Below, in pieces: positions 28,445 to 38,047 of a stretch of 64,000 nt of DNA. The translations under genes and the position numbers were made by a program. Source of the DNA: DTLC01 sp964555645 (GTDB lineage: Bacteria; Verrucomicrobiota; Verrucomicrobiia; Limisphaerales; DTLC01); contig CAZKTA010000011.1 of NCBI GenBank assembly GCA_964555645.1, positions 1 through 64,000 of the forward strand. Direction: 5' to 3'. Position 1 is the stretch's first letter. Each line of letters opens with the position of its first letter. The notes beneath the pieces are model-generated. The model was given only the letters and a program-made list of their open reading frames with translations. It made no database searches and was not told the DNA's origin.

Positions 28445-31400
28445 CTAGAAGCTGATGCACACCCCTAGGTTCAACGCGCTCATGCTATAACCATTACGCC
28501 CGAGCTGCGTTACAAAGTTCACGTAGGTGTTGATGCTCGGATTCCACTGCACGCTCACGCCTACGCTGGCCACAACACTGTCGCGGCCCTGTTTTGGTCC
28601 ACGGACCGTGAACGGCTCGCCTGCAGTGCTGGGGAACTGAGCCTCGATTTCAAGCTCCTGGTCCAGAAAATCGTGTTGCCACCCTAGGTACACCTCCGGC
28701 ATCAGGAACGTCATCGTATGCTCGAAATTATGCGTGTAACGCACGCGCATACCCAGTTGAGTACGTAATGCATCCTCAGTTTGCGATTCGAACTGCAGCG
28801 GTGCCAACGAGCCTGTCTCGGTAAAGCTGTCGATTCTGGCTGACATGTATTGCACAGATGCCTGCGGGCCAATTGTCCAGTTGCCAGATCGCAAATCGTA
28901 TCCGCTGCTTAGCATTGCCGTCCACGAATACCCGTCCACGTTGCCTTTTGCTGTACCGTCGATGGTCTGGCGACTGGTGTTGTACGAGTTGTAACCACCA
29001 CCAACCATTGCGCCTACGTGCCACGGCCAGTTCAACCAAATGCCGTAAAGCTGACCTGCAAAACTATCCGCCTCGATCTCACCACCGTAGGCAAGGTCGG
29101 CTTTGCCCATGCCGTAATTGGCAGCCAAGCCAACCACAAATTGCCGACCAAGCCGGCGCTCAACCCCAATCACAACACTGCTGTTGTCCAGATCGTAACC
29201 ACCCGAGCTAGTGCCTTCCCCAACATCACCCGTGCCACCTACTAGTTCACCGTACAAATTCCAAAGTTTGTCTTCAGGCGTGGTAAAGACCTGGGTTTGC
29301 TGACCAGACTCACCTTGAGGTGCGCTTTGACCGGCCGGGTAATACATGTTCAACATGTCTGCGTAGAGTCGGTTGTAATCCACGCGCAATTCACTCACAC
29401 GTCTGAGGAATCTGTACCCATGCGCGTCCATCTGTGCAAAAGCGATGCTAAACAAAGCAGTCAATTCATCGGGCGCAATCAGGTCCAGTCCCGGCGGCAG
29501 GTTGTTCGTCAAGTTTGACACGTTATCCAGCCGCGCAAGCAGCATGACAAGATTCGAATCGGTAGTGCTTGCTATTGAGTCAAGGCCACGCGCAACAGCG
29601 AACTGGTTGGGTGTAAGTAATACGCCCGCGTTAGTGAGGTAGTTCACAAATGACTGCTGCGCCCATTTCAACGTTACGTCGTTTGTGTTGTAAATCAGTT
29701 GTGCGCTTAGCAGCGGGCTGGTTGCTATTTCATTTGTGAACATGGCAAACTCGCCTGTAACGGCGCCGCCGGCAACAATGAGCCGCATCGAGTCATTCGG
29801 CTGCGGTACGTAACCCATTAGCGATGTAACCAGGCCCGTACCGTTCAGGGTTACGTCCCCTGCAACATTCAATTGGTCCAAGTTTGTGGTTGCTGCAATT
29901 CTGAACACAACTGTGCCATCGGCGCCCTGAGTGTAGTTGCCACCGATGTTGATAATTAAGCCGTTGGTCAGCGTTGGGTCGGCCCTAAGAGTACCGTTCA
30001 GCAACTCGAAATTGCCGTTGCCGAGAGCCGAGCTGTTTCGCGCTATTAGCGCGCCGCCTCCATCAACTCGCAACCCGCCCGTGAACGTGTTTGTCCTTGC
30101 GAAAGTTAACTCGCCCGCACCGGCATGACGCACGCTGCCAAGTCCGCTGATTATGCTTGTGACAATTACGCTGTTGCTCCGGTTGAAGACCAAAGAACCG
30201 AAATTGTAAATCTCGTTTGTCCCAATTGCACCTGAACCACCGCCGTTGCCGACCTGCAGGGTTCCATTTGTGATCGCTGTTATACCGCTGTAATTGTTAT
30301 TTGCAGTTAGTGTGAGAACACCGTCGCCCACATGAGCTAGCGTTCCACTGCCACTGATGAGGTTGTTCACCACAATGTCATCGGCACGGTTAAATACAAG
30401 TGCGGTGTTGTTTGTGACACTGCCAGTGCCGAGCGAACCTGTTGTGCCGCCGTCACCAACCTGTAGGACGCCATTGGTAATCAACGTCAGGCCACTGTAA
30501 CTGTTTGACCCTCTTAAAACCATCACGCCGGCGCCGGCTTGTACGAGCATGCCGGTCCCGCTGATTGCATTGTCCACGACAATATCATCACCACGGTTGA
30601 AGACCAAAACTGAGTTGTTTGTAACATCTCCGGTGCCGATCCAGCCCGTGCTACCCCCTTCACCAACCTGCAACGTACCGGCACTGATCAACGTACCGCC
30701 GCTGTAAGTGTTGTCAGCTGTCAGGACGGTCGTTCCACTGCCGGCCTGTTCGACCTGGCCCGACCCTGTAACCAAATTGCTAACAACCAGAGAATCGCTG
30801 CGTTTGAACGCAAGCATGCCGTGATTTTCGACAGTGCCGGTTCCGAGTGTGCCTGTTTTGCCGCCGTTGCCAATCTGCAGTGTGCCGGTGCTGATGGTCG
30901 TAAGGCCGCTATAACTGTTTGTGCCTGTGAGAATTACCGTGCCAATGCCAACCTGACTGAGCGTGCCCGAGCCTGTGATTGAGCCGGAAACCGTCAGGAC
31001 ATCACTGCGTTTCAACACTAGTGCGCCGTCGTTGTAAACTGGACCCGAGCCTATGGCACCCGTCGTACCGCCGTTTCCAACCTGTAACGTGCCGTTTGAA
31101 ATAACGGTACCGCCACTGTACGTGTTGTTACCCGTAAGAGTGACCGTACCAGAGCCGGCTTGGATCAAACTGCCGGTGCCGCTGATCGAATTATTTACCT
31201 CGACATCGTTGCTGCGGTTGAAAACCAGTCTGCTGTAATTGTTGACATTACCTGTGCCGAGCGAGCCGGTCAGACCGCCATCACCGACCTGTAAAGTGCC
31301 GTTGGAAATGACCGTACCACCACTGTAAGTGTTACCGGCAGTAAGGATCAATGTGCCAGCACCAAGCTGTTCCAGCACACCCGTGCCGCTGATTACGTTG

Positions 31401-32335
31401 TCGAGCTGGACGTCGTCACTGCGGTCAACCGCAAATGTGCCGTGGTTATTGATGTTGCCTGGGCCGACCGAGCCGGTTGTACCTCCGTTGCCGACCTGCA
31501 ATGTGCCATTCGAGATGACAGTTGGACCGCTGTAGGTGTTGTCTGCCGTTAAAATCACGGTGCCAGGACCGGATTGCCTTACTGAACCCGTGCCTGTGAT
31601 CAGGTTGCCAACCACAACGGTGTCGCTCCGATTAAATGCAAGCGTTCCGTTGTTAGTCACACCGCCGGCACCGAGTGTGCCAGTTCCACCGCCATTACCC
31701 ACCTGCATTGTGCCGACTGTTATGGTCGTGCCGCCGCTGTAAGTATTGTTTCCAGCAAGCGTCAGTGTGCCTAGACCACCCTTAACCAGCCCGTTTGTGC
31801 CGGTCACAGTACTATTAACCACCATATTAATGCCCCCAGCCATTTTGATTGTCGGGTTTCCACCAGTCAGTTCAAGTGTGCTGTAAGCAGTGTCGGCATA
31901 AGTCCCGCTTGTACCAACGCTGAGTGTGTTGACTGAGACAGTGCCATAATCGAGCTTAAGCGTACCCGGCGTGCCGACCGTGCCGATTGAAATCTCACCT
32001 TGAACGGCGAGTGTACCGGGATCAATATCACCGACCTTCACTGTACCGTTTTGGATGTAAAGGTTTGCTGCAGTTGCAGCGGTTGCGCCTTGAACAATCA
32101 CAGTCGGCCCGGCGTTGTTCGCTACATACGCGTTGTGTGCTGCGGTTGGCACACCGGCAGACCAGTAAGCCGAATTAAACCAACTACCGGTTGCATTTGT
32201 TGCCCAAGATGTATCCACTGCAGCACCAGGCCGTACAAAGCCCAGTTGCCCGATCAAAACCGTTCCTAATAACAAAACGCGTGGTTGAAATTTCCGAGTC
32301 GTCATTTTTGCCGTGGCGCTATCTGGCCGTTTCAT
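28445..32335 (-). CDS. Type Va autotransporter with eight tandem beta-helix repeats
   Basis: 1296 residues. Extended signal region (1-41; ATG at 32305 is an alternative start), then SWATNATGSWFNSAYWSAG as in the other PATR-type protein. Residues about 194-745 are eight tandem 69-residue repeats (NTYSGGTVISNGTLQVGNGG... GTGSLxQAGSGTVTLT), forming a long beta-helix passenger. The last 275 residues (from KLWNLYGELVGG) are an autotransporter barrel ending GVCISF with a terminal Phe for BAM recognition. Tyr- and Gly-rich strands fit the barrel. No protease or lipase site is visible; adhesion is the likely role. Confidence 0.92.
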   Translation of the reverse strand: MKRPDSATAKMTTRKFQPRVLLLGTVLIGQLGFVRPGAAVDTSWATNATGSWFNSAYWSAGVPTAAHNAYVANNAGPTVIVQGATAATAANLYIQNGTVKVGDIDPGTLAVQGEISIGTVGTPGTLKLDYGTVSVNTLSVGTSGTYADTAYSTLELTGGNPTIKMAGGINMVVNSTVTGTNGLVKGGLGTLTLAGNNTYSGGTTITVGTMQVGNGGGTGTLGAGGVTNNGTLAFNRSDTVVVGNLITGTGSVRQSGPGTVILTADNTYSGPTVISNGTLQVGNGGTTGSVGPGNINNHGTFAVDRSDDVQLDNVISGTGVLEQLGAGTLILTAGNTYSGGTVISNGTLQVGDGGLTGSLGTGNVNNYSRLVFNRSNDVEVNNSISGTGSLIQAGSGTVTLTGNNTYSGGTVISNGTLQVGNGGTTGAIGSGPVYNDGALVLKRSDVLTVSGSITGSGTLSQVGIGTVILTGTNSYSGLTTISTGTLQIGNGGKTGTLGTGTVENHGMLAFKRSDSLVVSNLVTGSGQVEQAGSGTTVLTADNTYSGGTLISAGTLQVGEGGSTGWIGTGDVTNNSVLVFNRGDDIVVDNAISGTGMLVQAGAGVMVLRGSNSYSGLTLITNGVLQVGDGGTTGSLGTGSVTNNTALVFNRADDIVVNNLISGSGTLAHVGDGVLTLTANNNYSGITAITNGTLQVGNGGGSGAIGTNEIYNFGSLVFNRSNSVIVTSIISGLGSVRHAGAGELTFARTNTFTGGLRVDGGGALIARNSSALGNGNFELLNGTLRADPTLTNGLIINIGGNYTQGADGTVVFRIAATTNLDQLNVAGDVTLNGTGLVTSLMGYVPQPNDSMRLIVAGGAVTGEFAMFTNEIATSPLLSAQLIYNTNDVTLKWAQQSFVNYLTNAGVLLTPNQFAVARGLDSIASTTDSNLVMLLARLDNVSNLTNNLPPGLDLIAPDELTALFSIAFAQMDAHGYRFLRRVSELRVDYNRLYADMLNMYYPAGQSAPQGESGQQTQVFTTPEDKLWNLYGELVGGTGDVGEGTSSGGYDLDNSSVVIGVERRLGRQFVVGLAANYGMGKADLAYGGEIEADSFAGQLYGIWLNWPWHVGAMVGGGYNSYNTSRQTIDGTAKGNVDGYSWTAMLSSGYDLRSGNWTIGPQASVQYMSARIDSFTETGSLAPLQFESQTEDALRTQLGMRVRYTHNFEHTMTFLMPEVYLGWQHDFLDQELEIEAQFPSTAGEPFTVRGPKQGRDSVVASVGVSVQWNPSINTYVNFVTQLGRNGYSMSALNLGVCISF
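30100..31757 (-). repeat. Eight tandem 207-bp repeats in the autotransporter gene
   Basis: Eight in-frame units of 69 codons starting N-T/S/N-YSG, each with GTLQVGNGG in the first third and a SGTGxLxQAGxGTxxLT end. Units are similar but not identical, consistent with older duplication and purifying selection on glycine and hydrophobic positions. Boundaries are approximate because the unit phase is arbitrary. Confidence 0.85.
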
Positions 32336-32507
32336 TCCAAAGACTTGTTTTGGTTTGTTTTTTCCCGACTAAAAAGGTCTGTTGTACCTGTTTTGGTTGC
32401 CGGGTTTGTATCAGCAGTACGGGGTCGGGTCAAGCCACATCTGAACATGATAAGGGAAAAATTCGTGCTTGCCAACCGACCGATTTTGTTGCAACTGTTT
32501 GAAGGTT

Positions 32508-32583
32508 GCGCGGTTAGCTCAGTTGGTAGAGCACTACCTCGACACGGTAGGGGTCACAAGTTCAAGTCTTGTACCGCGCACCA
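32508..32583 (+). tRNA. tRNA-Val (anticodon GAC)
   Basis: 76 nt with encoded CCA. Acceptor GCGCGGT/ACCGCGC, D-arm GCTC...GAGC, anticodon stem CTACC/GGTAG with loop TCGACAC giving GAC, and T-arm CAAGTTCAAGTCTTG. It sits between the divergent autotransporter promoter and the convergent HAD phosphatase gene. Confidence 0.95.
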
Positions 32584-32624
32584 GCCGTAAAGTTTATTTC
32601 CCGCGCTGTTGTTGCGGTTTACTC

Positions 32625-33299
32625 TTATCGTAAAAGCTCACAAAGTTCAGTCAATTGGCGGACTCGCTCGTTTTCAATTCTGGCGCCCGACCTGTCCAAC
32701 AGCAACGCACTGAACCCGGCAGCGCGTGCACCTGCAAAATCTTCTTCTGGGTTGTCGCCCACATGAAGGATCGCCCGAGCCGGCAGTTTTAACATCGCTG
32801 CAGCGATGGCAAAAATTCCAGGGCTCGGTTTGCGTGTGCCGACCTCGAACGAAATTACGATCGGGTCAAAATGTCGGCTTAGGCCGAGCCGACCAAGCAG
32901 TGGCCGAAGGCGTTGGTCCCAATTTGAGATTATTGCCAGCTTGAAACCGCGCTCTGTCAACGTTTTGATTGTGGGCATTACATCATCATAAACGCGCCAT
33001 GCGTTGGGTTGATCAAACCGTGCCCACAACTCGTCGAAGAAAGTCTGGCTTGGCGGTATGGGCGCTAGTTCTCCAAAAGTCCGGTCAACAAGCTCAGCCC
33101 AATCATCGCGTGAGTAATCGAAACCTTGGCGTGTGTTCCAAACCTGCGTAAACCTAAGGTCAAGCTCTTGCGGCGAAACGTTTCTGATTCCGTGTTTTCT
33201 TGCGACCTCAGCGTAAATGTGTCCGACCGACGGCCACGGATCAATCAACGTGCCACCAACATCAAAACACACAGCTTTGATTTCAGTGAACTGTTGCAT
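32625..33299 (-). CDS. HAD-superfamily hydrolase (HDHD3/REG-2-like)
   Basis: 224 residues from the ATG at 33299. HAD motif I is CFDVGGTLID (nucleophile Asp; second acidic position is Gly, as in the HDHD3/REG-2-like group), motif II AIISNWD, motif III Lys in GTRKPSPGIF, motif IV LHVGDNPEEDFAGA. An alpha-helical C1 cap lies between motifs I and II. Substrate unknown; probably a cytoplasmic phosphatase. It follows folC after 25 bp on the same strand, so the two may be cotranscribed. Its 3' end faces the tRNA-Val gene. Confidence 0.88.
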   Translation of the reverse strand: MQQFTEIKAVCFDVGGTLIDPWPSVGHIYAEVARKHGIRNVSPQELDLRFTQVWNTRQGFDYSRDDWAELVDRTFGELAPIPPSQTFFDELWARFDQPNAWRVYDDVMPTIKTLTERGFKLAIISNWDQRLRPLLGRLGLSRHFDPIVISFEVGTRKPSPGIFAIAAAMLKLPARAILHVGDNPEEDFAGARAAGFSALLLDRSGARIENERVRQLTELCELLR

Positions 33300-33323
33300 C
33301 CTGCAAGACCGCACAAAAAACGA

Positions 33324-34652
33324 TCACGGCTTTTCCGGGCGTGGCCCTTGAACCTGGCTGGTCCACTCGTTAAGCGGTTTTTCGTCGCTGTTCGGTGCGG
33401 GGGTAAGCCCCAATAACTCCATCGCTTCACCAACCAGATATAGCGACCCTGCCACAATAACAAACTCATCTGCTGTAGTTAGACTGAACGCTTCAGCAAG
33501 CGACTCGCAGGCACGGACTTCGGCAGTCGGGTTGGTCCGTTTGCAGGCTGCACATAGTTTTGCTGGGTCTGCACTGCGCGGGCTGTTTATGCGTGTACAG
33601 ATGATCCGACCTGCTGGCGGGGCAAGTATCTCGCACATCAAGTCCCAGTCTTTGTCCTGCATGATGCCCAGCACGAGCGTCGGTTTTGTGTCTGGAAAAT
33701 ATTCCTCAAGCGCCGCGCGTAACGCAGTTGCGCCTCCTGAATTATGTGCACCGTCAAGCACCAGTTTCTGACTCGGGCCACGCTCGACGAGCTGCATTCG
33801 GCCGGGCCACTGCACTGTGGCTAACCCGTTACAGATTGCCTCGTCTGCAATCGGAAGTTGCGCATGTAAAACGCGCACAGTGGCAAGCGCAACGGCGGCA
33901 TTCATGCGCTGGTGCCAGCCTAGCAACGGCAACTGTAGTTCACTCAGCGGTGCATGCTGTGTATGCGCCGGCGTTACAAGCGTCAGTGGACTGCCTTGAA
34001 GCAGAGCTGTTTCTTGAATCACAGCCAATGCCGCAGGTTCATCTGTAGCTGTAATGCATGGCACGCCCGGTTTAATGATACCAGCTTTTTCAGCCGCAAT
34101 TTTCGCGTGTGTATCACCAAGCCAGCGTTGGTGGTCGAGTTGAATGTTTGTGATCACACTGGCCAACGGCGTCACAATGTTTGTTGCGTCCAAGCGGCCA
34201 CCTAGGCCAGTTTCCCATATCACAAGCTCGCAGTTTTGCTCGGCAAAGTACTGTAACGCCATGACTGTTACCGCCTCGAAAAATGTTGGTTGTTCGGTCG
34301 GACCGAACTGGGCCAACAAAGGTTTAAGCCATTCAACCAGTCGTACAACCTCGGCCGGGCTAATCGGCTTACGATTGACCTGGATGCGTTCCCGAAATGA
34401 GACAAGATGCGGCGATGTGTACAATCCGACGCGCAACCCTGCAGCACGATAGATGCTCTCGAGCATCGCGCAGGTTGAGCCTTTGCCGTTTGTGCCGGCT
34501 ACATGGATGAACCGCAGTTTGTTTTGTGGATTACCCGCCAGCGCAGCAAGCCTGCGCGGTATCTCCAGCCCAAGCCGCGCGCCAAACCACTGCAGCCCGT
34601 ACAGGAACTCAATGGCCGCTCGATATGATGTGTTGTTGTTCGTAATGCTCAT
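33324..34652 (-). CDS. folC: Dihydrofolate/folylpolyglutamate synthase
   Basis: 442 residues. The Mur-ligase-type P-loop FIHVAGTNGKGSTCAML, TSPHLVSFRERI and ITNIQLDHQRWLGDTHAKIAAEKAGIIK are diagnostic, with DGAHNSGG in the C-terminal domain. It adds glutamates to folate (and in many bacteria to dihydropteroate) in the cytoplasm. The gene is in the kdsB-pyrG-folC-HAD run on the minus strand, separated from pyrG by a decayed gene. Confidence 0.95.
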   Translation of the reverse strand: MSITNNNTSYRAAIEFLYGLQWFGARLGLEIPRRLAALAGNPQNKLRFIHVAGTNGKGSTCAMLESIYRAAGLRVGLYTSPHLVSFRERIQVNRKPISPAEVVRLVEWLKPLLAQFGPTEQPTFFEAVTVMALQYFAEQNCELVIWETGLGGRLDATNIVTPLASVITNIQLDHQRWLGDTHAKIAAEKAGIIKPGVPCITATDEPAALAVIQETALLQGSPLTLVTPAHTQHAPLSELQLPLLGWHQRMNAAVALATVRVLHAQLPIADEAICNGLATVQWPGRMQLVERGPSQKLVLDGAHNSGGATALRAALEEYFPDTKPTLVLGIMQDKDWDLMCEILAPPAGRIICTRINSPRSADPAKLCAACKRTNPTAEVRACESLAEAFSLTTADEFVIVAGSLYLVGEAMELLGLTPAPNSDEKPLNEWTSQVQGPRPEKP

Positions 34653-35110
34653 TTATTGAACCAAACACGCATTGTAATTATCCGGCTACGACGCGCCGGT
34701 GGTCATTCCGGGTTGAAAGCTTACGGTTGCGAAGCTTGTCTTCAATCGGAAAAGCCAAGCAACAGACAAAATTGCTACCAGCCCCACATGAGCACACATG
34801 GCATACACTGGTTCCAGGCCGCGGAGTTCGAACATAAACTACCGTTAATGCAAAAATACCTGGCAAAACAAATGAAAAATCGCCACGCCCTGAGTTTGCA
34901 AAAACGCAACCCAAAACAAACGGTAATACCCACAGCCCAAACAGACCGAAAATCAAATAACCCAAAGCGGCCCGCCTGAAAGACAAGTGTGCCCAATCCG
35001 AGCGCAAAAGTTTACCGACCGCAAAATAGGTGGCGTTCCGCTGCTCAAAAAAGTGGGGCGCACTTGGTCCGCCATGGAACGGCCGTCAATCGAACCACCC
35101 CCAGGCGTCA
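34653..35110. other. Low-coding stretch between folC and the gene remnant
   Basis: 458 bp downstream (in minus-strand sense) of the frameshifted remnant. The only frame of note is the doubtful membrane protein at 34678-35007. Its coding-like membrane segments next to a decayed gene suggest this was once coding DNA. Confidence 0.4.
34678..35007 (-). CDS. Possible small membrane protein (doubtful)
   Basis: A 109-codon frame from a TTG at 35007. Residues about 14-60 (ALGYLIFGLFGLWVLPFVLG, then FVLPGIFALTVVYV) look like two membrane helices, and a Cys-rich segment (CHVCSCGAG) follows. There is no ATG or ribosome-binding site. The frame lies beside a frameshifted remnant, so it may itself be a decayed gene. 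No family was recognised. Confidence 0.25.
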   Translation of the reverse strand: MRSDWAHLSFRRAALGYLIFGLFGLWVLPFVLGCVFANSGRGDFSFVLPGIFALTVVYVRTPRPGTSVCHVCSCGAGSNFVCCLAFPIEDKLRNRKLSTRNDHRRVVAG

Positions 35111-35493
35111 TCTCTCGACAATGAATGTGATATTGTATGCGTTGGTGTTGCGAGCCGGTCTTTCGCGGCTGCTGTCGTCATTGCCATCATTGCCGACATT
35201 GTAAACCACGTAGCATTTTTCTGACCTTCGGTATCGCAAGGTTGCACTGTCAAACGGTTCAGTAGGCACAGCAGACAATAGCTCAAGTACCAAAGGGCGT
35301 CTTTCGGCAACCGGTTATGCTTGGCGCGGAACTTCTCGATAGCCATGGCTGTGCGGGTAAGCCGAACCTGCGCAAAGGCTTCCCCGGCACGCGTGATTGC
35401 AACCAAATCAGCACGCAATACAACACCAGAGAAAATGTAGTACCTGCGTTTCACCACACTGCTGAATTGCTCGGCTGTATCTGCTGCAACCAA
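35111..35493 (-). pseudogene. Frameshifted remnant of a verrucomicrobial protein of unknown function
   Basis: Two minus-strand frames join into one recognisable C-terminal domain. Frame A (35493 to about 35295) reads RAGEAFAQVRLTRTAMAIEKFRAKHNRLPKD. Frame B (from about 35293) continues LVLELLSAVPTEPFDSATL, then LRYRR and CYVVYNVGNDGNDD. In intact proteins of this phylum the order is AxxLxRYRLxxGxLPxxLxxLVP, VPxDPFDG, LRYRR and YxVYSVGxDGxDDGG. A one-base indel near 35293, in the run CCCTTTGG, explains the break. The N-terminal part of the intact family is missing. Function of the family is unknown to me. Confidence 0.65.
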
Positions 35494-35520
35494 GCAAGCG
35501 GGCGGTCAGGTCCGTATTAC

Positions 35521-37125
35521 TCACAAGATGCTGTGTTCCAATGCGGCAGCAATGAACCCTTTGAACAGCGGATGCGGCTGGTGCGGTTTGCTCAAAAACT
35601 CGGGGTGAAACTGGCACGCGATAAAGAACGGATGGTCTGCAAGCTCGATCACCTCGACGAGCTTACCATCTGGGGACAGGCCGCTGAACCGCATGCCGGC
35701 CTGCTCGAACCGTGTACGGTATTCGTTGTTGAATTCGTACCGGTGCCGGTGCCGTTCATTGACGACGAACGCACCATACAACGCCGCCGTTTTGGTACCC
35801 ATTACCAATTGGCACGGCTGCGCACCCAGCCGCATGGTACCGCCTTTGCGCGTGATCTTACGCTGTTCATCTAGCAGCGCAATCACCGGGTGTGGTGTGT
35901 CTACATCAAACTCAGTCGAATGTGCACCGGGCAATCCAAGCACATTGCGCGCGAACTCGATACAGGCAACCTGCATACCAAGACAAAGCCCGAAGTACGG
36001 CATGCGCCGTTCACGCGCAAATTGCGCAGCGCGTATCTTGCCTTCGATGCCGCGCTCGCCGAAACCACCCGGCACAAGCACGCCATTGACGTCGCTTAGC
36101 AGTTTTGCCGGCCCGTCTTTTTCGATCTGCTCAGCTTCAACCCTGACTATGTCTACGCCACAATCATTGGCGATACCGCCGTGGCTGAGAGCTTCATAGA
36201 CAGACTTGTACGCGTCTTGCAGCCCAATATACTTGCCAACCACACCGATCCTGACCCGGTGCCGTGGATTGACCAGTTTGCGAATGATTTCCGCCCAATG
36301 GCTCATGTTGGCCGGCGGTGTGTCAAGCCGCAACAGCCTGCAGATTAACTCGTCAACACCCTCACGCTGAAGCATTAGTGGCACTTCGTAAATGGTGTGT
36401 CCAACATCGCGTTCTTCCACCACGGCCTCAACCGGCACATTGCAGAACAGCGAGATTTTCTGGCGCGCGTCGCGGTCAAGCGGCCGTTCGGTTCGGCAAA
36501 TAATGATGTGCGGTGTAATTCCAATTTCGCGCAGTTTCGCCACCGATTGCTGTGTGGGCTTGGTTTTTATCTCACCAGCAGCTTTAATAAACGGCACAAG
36601 GGTCACATGGACGAAAATTGCGTTGTTAAACCCGACCTCAAGCGCAAACTCGCGGATCGCTTCCAGAAATGGCAGGCCCTCAATGTCGCCAGTCGTTCCA
36701 CCAATCTCAGTTATGATTACGTCGGCCCCGGATTGCTCGGCAAGCAACCGAATCCGGTTCTTGATTTCGTCGGTCACATGAGGGATTACCTGGACGGTTT
36801 TACCCAAGTAATCACCGCGCCGTTCCTTGTCCAAGACCATTTGATAGACCTGGCCGCTGGTCAGATTGTTTAACCGCGTGAGTTTACAGTTAGTGAATCG
36901 CTCATAGTGTCCGAGGTCGAGGTCGGTCTCGGCGCCGTCATCCAACACATACACCTCACCGTGTTGGTACGGATTCATCGTGCCCGGGTCAACATTCAGG
37001 TACGGGTCAAATTTCTGCAGCACAACTTTCAGCCCCCGGTTCTCGAGCAGCGTCCCAATGCTGGCTGCAGTCAGCCCTTTGCCCAGTGAACTGATCACTC
37101 CACCCGTGACGAAGATGTATTTCAT
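35521..37125 (-). CDS. pyrG: CTP synthase
   Basis: 534 residues from ATG 37125 (MKYIFVTGGVISSLGKGL); a TTG at 37149 is upstream but less likely. The synthetase domain has VDPGTMNPYQHGEVYVLDDG and EIGGTTGDIEG. The C-terminal glutamine amidotransferase has the nucleophile Cys in FGLCLGMQ and His/Glu in QFHPEF. It converts UTP to CTP with glutamine and ATP. It directly follows kdsB, whose product consumes CTP. Confidence 0.97.
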   Translation of the reverse strand: MKYIFVTGGVISSLGKGLTAASIGTLLENRGLKVVLQKFDPYLNVDPGTMNPYQHGEVYVLDDGAETDLDLGHYERFTNCKLTRLNNLTSGQVYQMVLDKERRGDYLGKTVQVIPHVTDEIKNRIRLLAEQSGADVIITEIGGTTGDIEGLPFLEAIREFALEVGFNNAIFVHVTLVPFIKAAGEIKTKPTQQSVAKLREIGITPHIIICRTERPLDRDARQKISLFCNVPVEAVVEERDVGHTIYEVPLMLQREGVDELICRLLRLDTPPANMSHWAEIIRKLVNPRHRVRIGVVGKYIGLQDAYKSVYEALSHGGIANDCGVDIVRVEAEQIEKDGPAKLLSDVNGVLVPGGFGERGIEGKIRAAQFARERRMPYFGLCLGMQVACIEFARNVLGLPGAHSTEFDVDTPHPVIALLDEQRKITRKGGTMRLGAQPCQLVMGTKTAALYGAFVVNERHRHRYEFNNEYRTRFEQAGMRFSGLSPDGKLVEVIELADHPFFIACQFHPEFLSKPHQPHPLFKGFIAAALEHSIL

Positions 37126-37190
37126 ATCGCTCGCCACAAAGACACTCAAAAAACGTGAAACCTTTTCTCGCCTCTAATGCATTTTAGCGG

Positions 37191-37931
37191 CTATTTCCTC
37201 AGCAAAATGTGTTCAACCCGCGCCACGTCCTCGGGCATGTCCACGCCAATACTGTCATACTCGACCTGCACAACTACGATCTCGATGCCGTTTTCAAGTG
37301 CGCGCAACTGTTCAAGTTTTTCGGCTGATTCAAGCTTCCCCACTGGCAATTGCACCAGCCGCAGTAACACGTCGCGCATGTACCCGTAAATGCCCAAATG
37401 TTTCAAAAAAGGAAACGCCGCCAACTGCTCGGCTACAGGACGGCTGGCGGCCTCACGCAAGTACGGTATCGTACGCCGCGAAAAGTATAACGCACGCCCT
37501 GTGGCATTGACAACCACTTTGACCACGTTCGGGTTGTCGTAATCTGCGGTGTGTTTAATCCGCGTGGCTGCAGTTGTCATTGGTGCGTCAACGAGCGCCG
37601 CCGCTACCGCGTCTATTACGGCAGGTTCAATCAGCGGTTCGTCCCCCTGAACGTTCACAACTGCATCGCAATCAACTCGTGCTGCGGCCTCGGCCACGCG
37701 GTCGGTGCCGCTCGGGTGATCTGCACGCGTGAGCTCAACTCGGCAAAACCACTTGGCTACGTCGGCGATGCGTACATCGTCTGTGGCAACAATAACCTCA
37801 GCCAAGGATTTAGCCAGTTTGCATCGCTCAATCACATGTTGGATGAGTGGTTTACCGGCAATGTTGGCTAGCGGTTTGCCCGGGAACCGCGTGCTTGCAA
37901 ACCTAGCTGGTATAATCCCGAGAATTTTCAC
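37191..37931 (-). CDS. kdsB: 3-deoxy-manno-octulosonate cytidylyltransferase (CMP-KDO synthetase)
   Basis: 246 residues from a GTG at 37931. Signature IPARFASTRFPGKPLANIAGKPLIQHV, VATDDVRI, NVQGDEPLIEP and LQRLVQLPxGKLESAEKLEQLRALENG-type end are all as in KdsB. It activates KDO with CTP for lipopolysaccharide core synthesis, so the organism makes a KDO-containing outer membrane. It is the first gene before pyrG, giving a CTP-supply and CTP-use pair. Confidence 0.96.
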   Translation of the reverse strand: MKILGIIPARFASTRFPGKPLANIAGKPLIQHVIERCKLAKSLAEVIVATDDVRIADVAKWFCRVELTRADHPSGTDRVAEAAARVDCDAVVNVQGDEPLIEPAVIDAVAAALVDAPMTTAATRIKHTADYDNPNVVKVVVNATGRALYFSRRTIPYLREAASRPVAEQLAAFPFLKHLGIYGYMRDVLLRLVQLPVGKLESAEKLEQLRALENGIEIVVVQVEYDSIGVDMPEDVARVEHILLRK

Positions 37932-38047
37932 ACAGCTTTTTTACCCTGCCCGAACCAAAAATGCACGGAAGAAACCGCAATTGCGAATTGCGTTTGGCTG
38001 ATTGCTCGGCTTTGACCGGGCTGGTGTTAACAGGTTAAAGTAGATGC

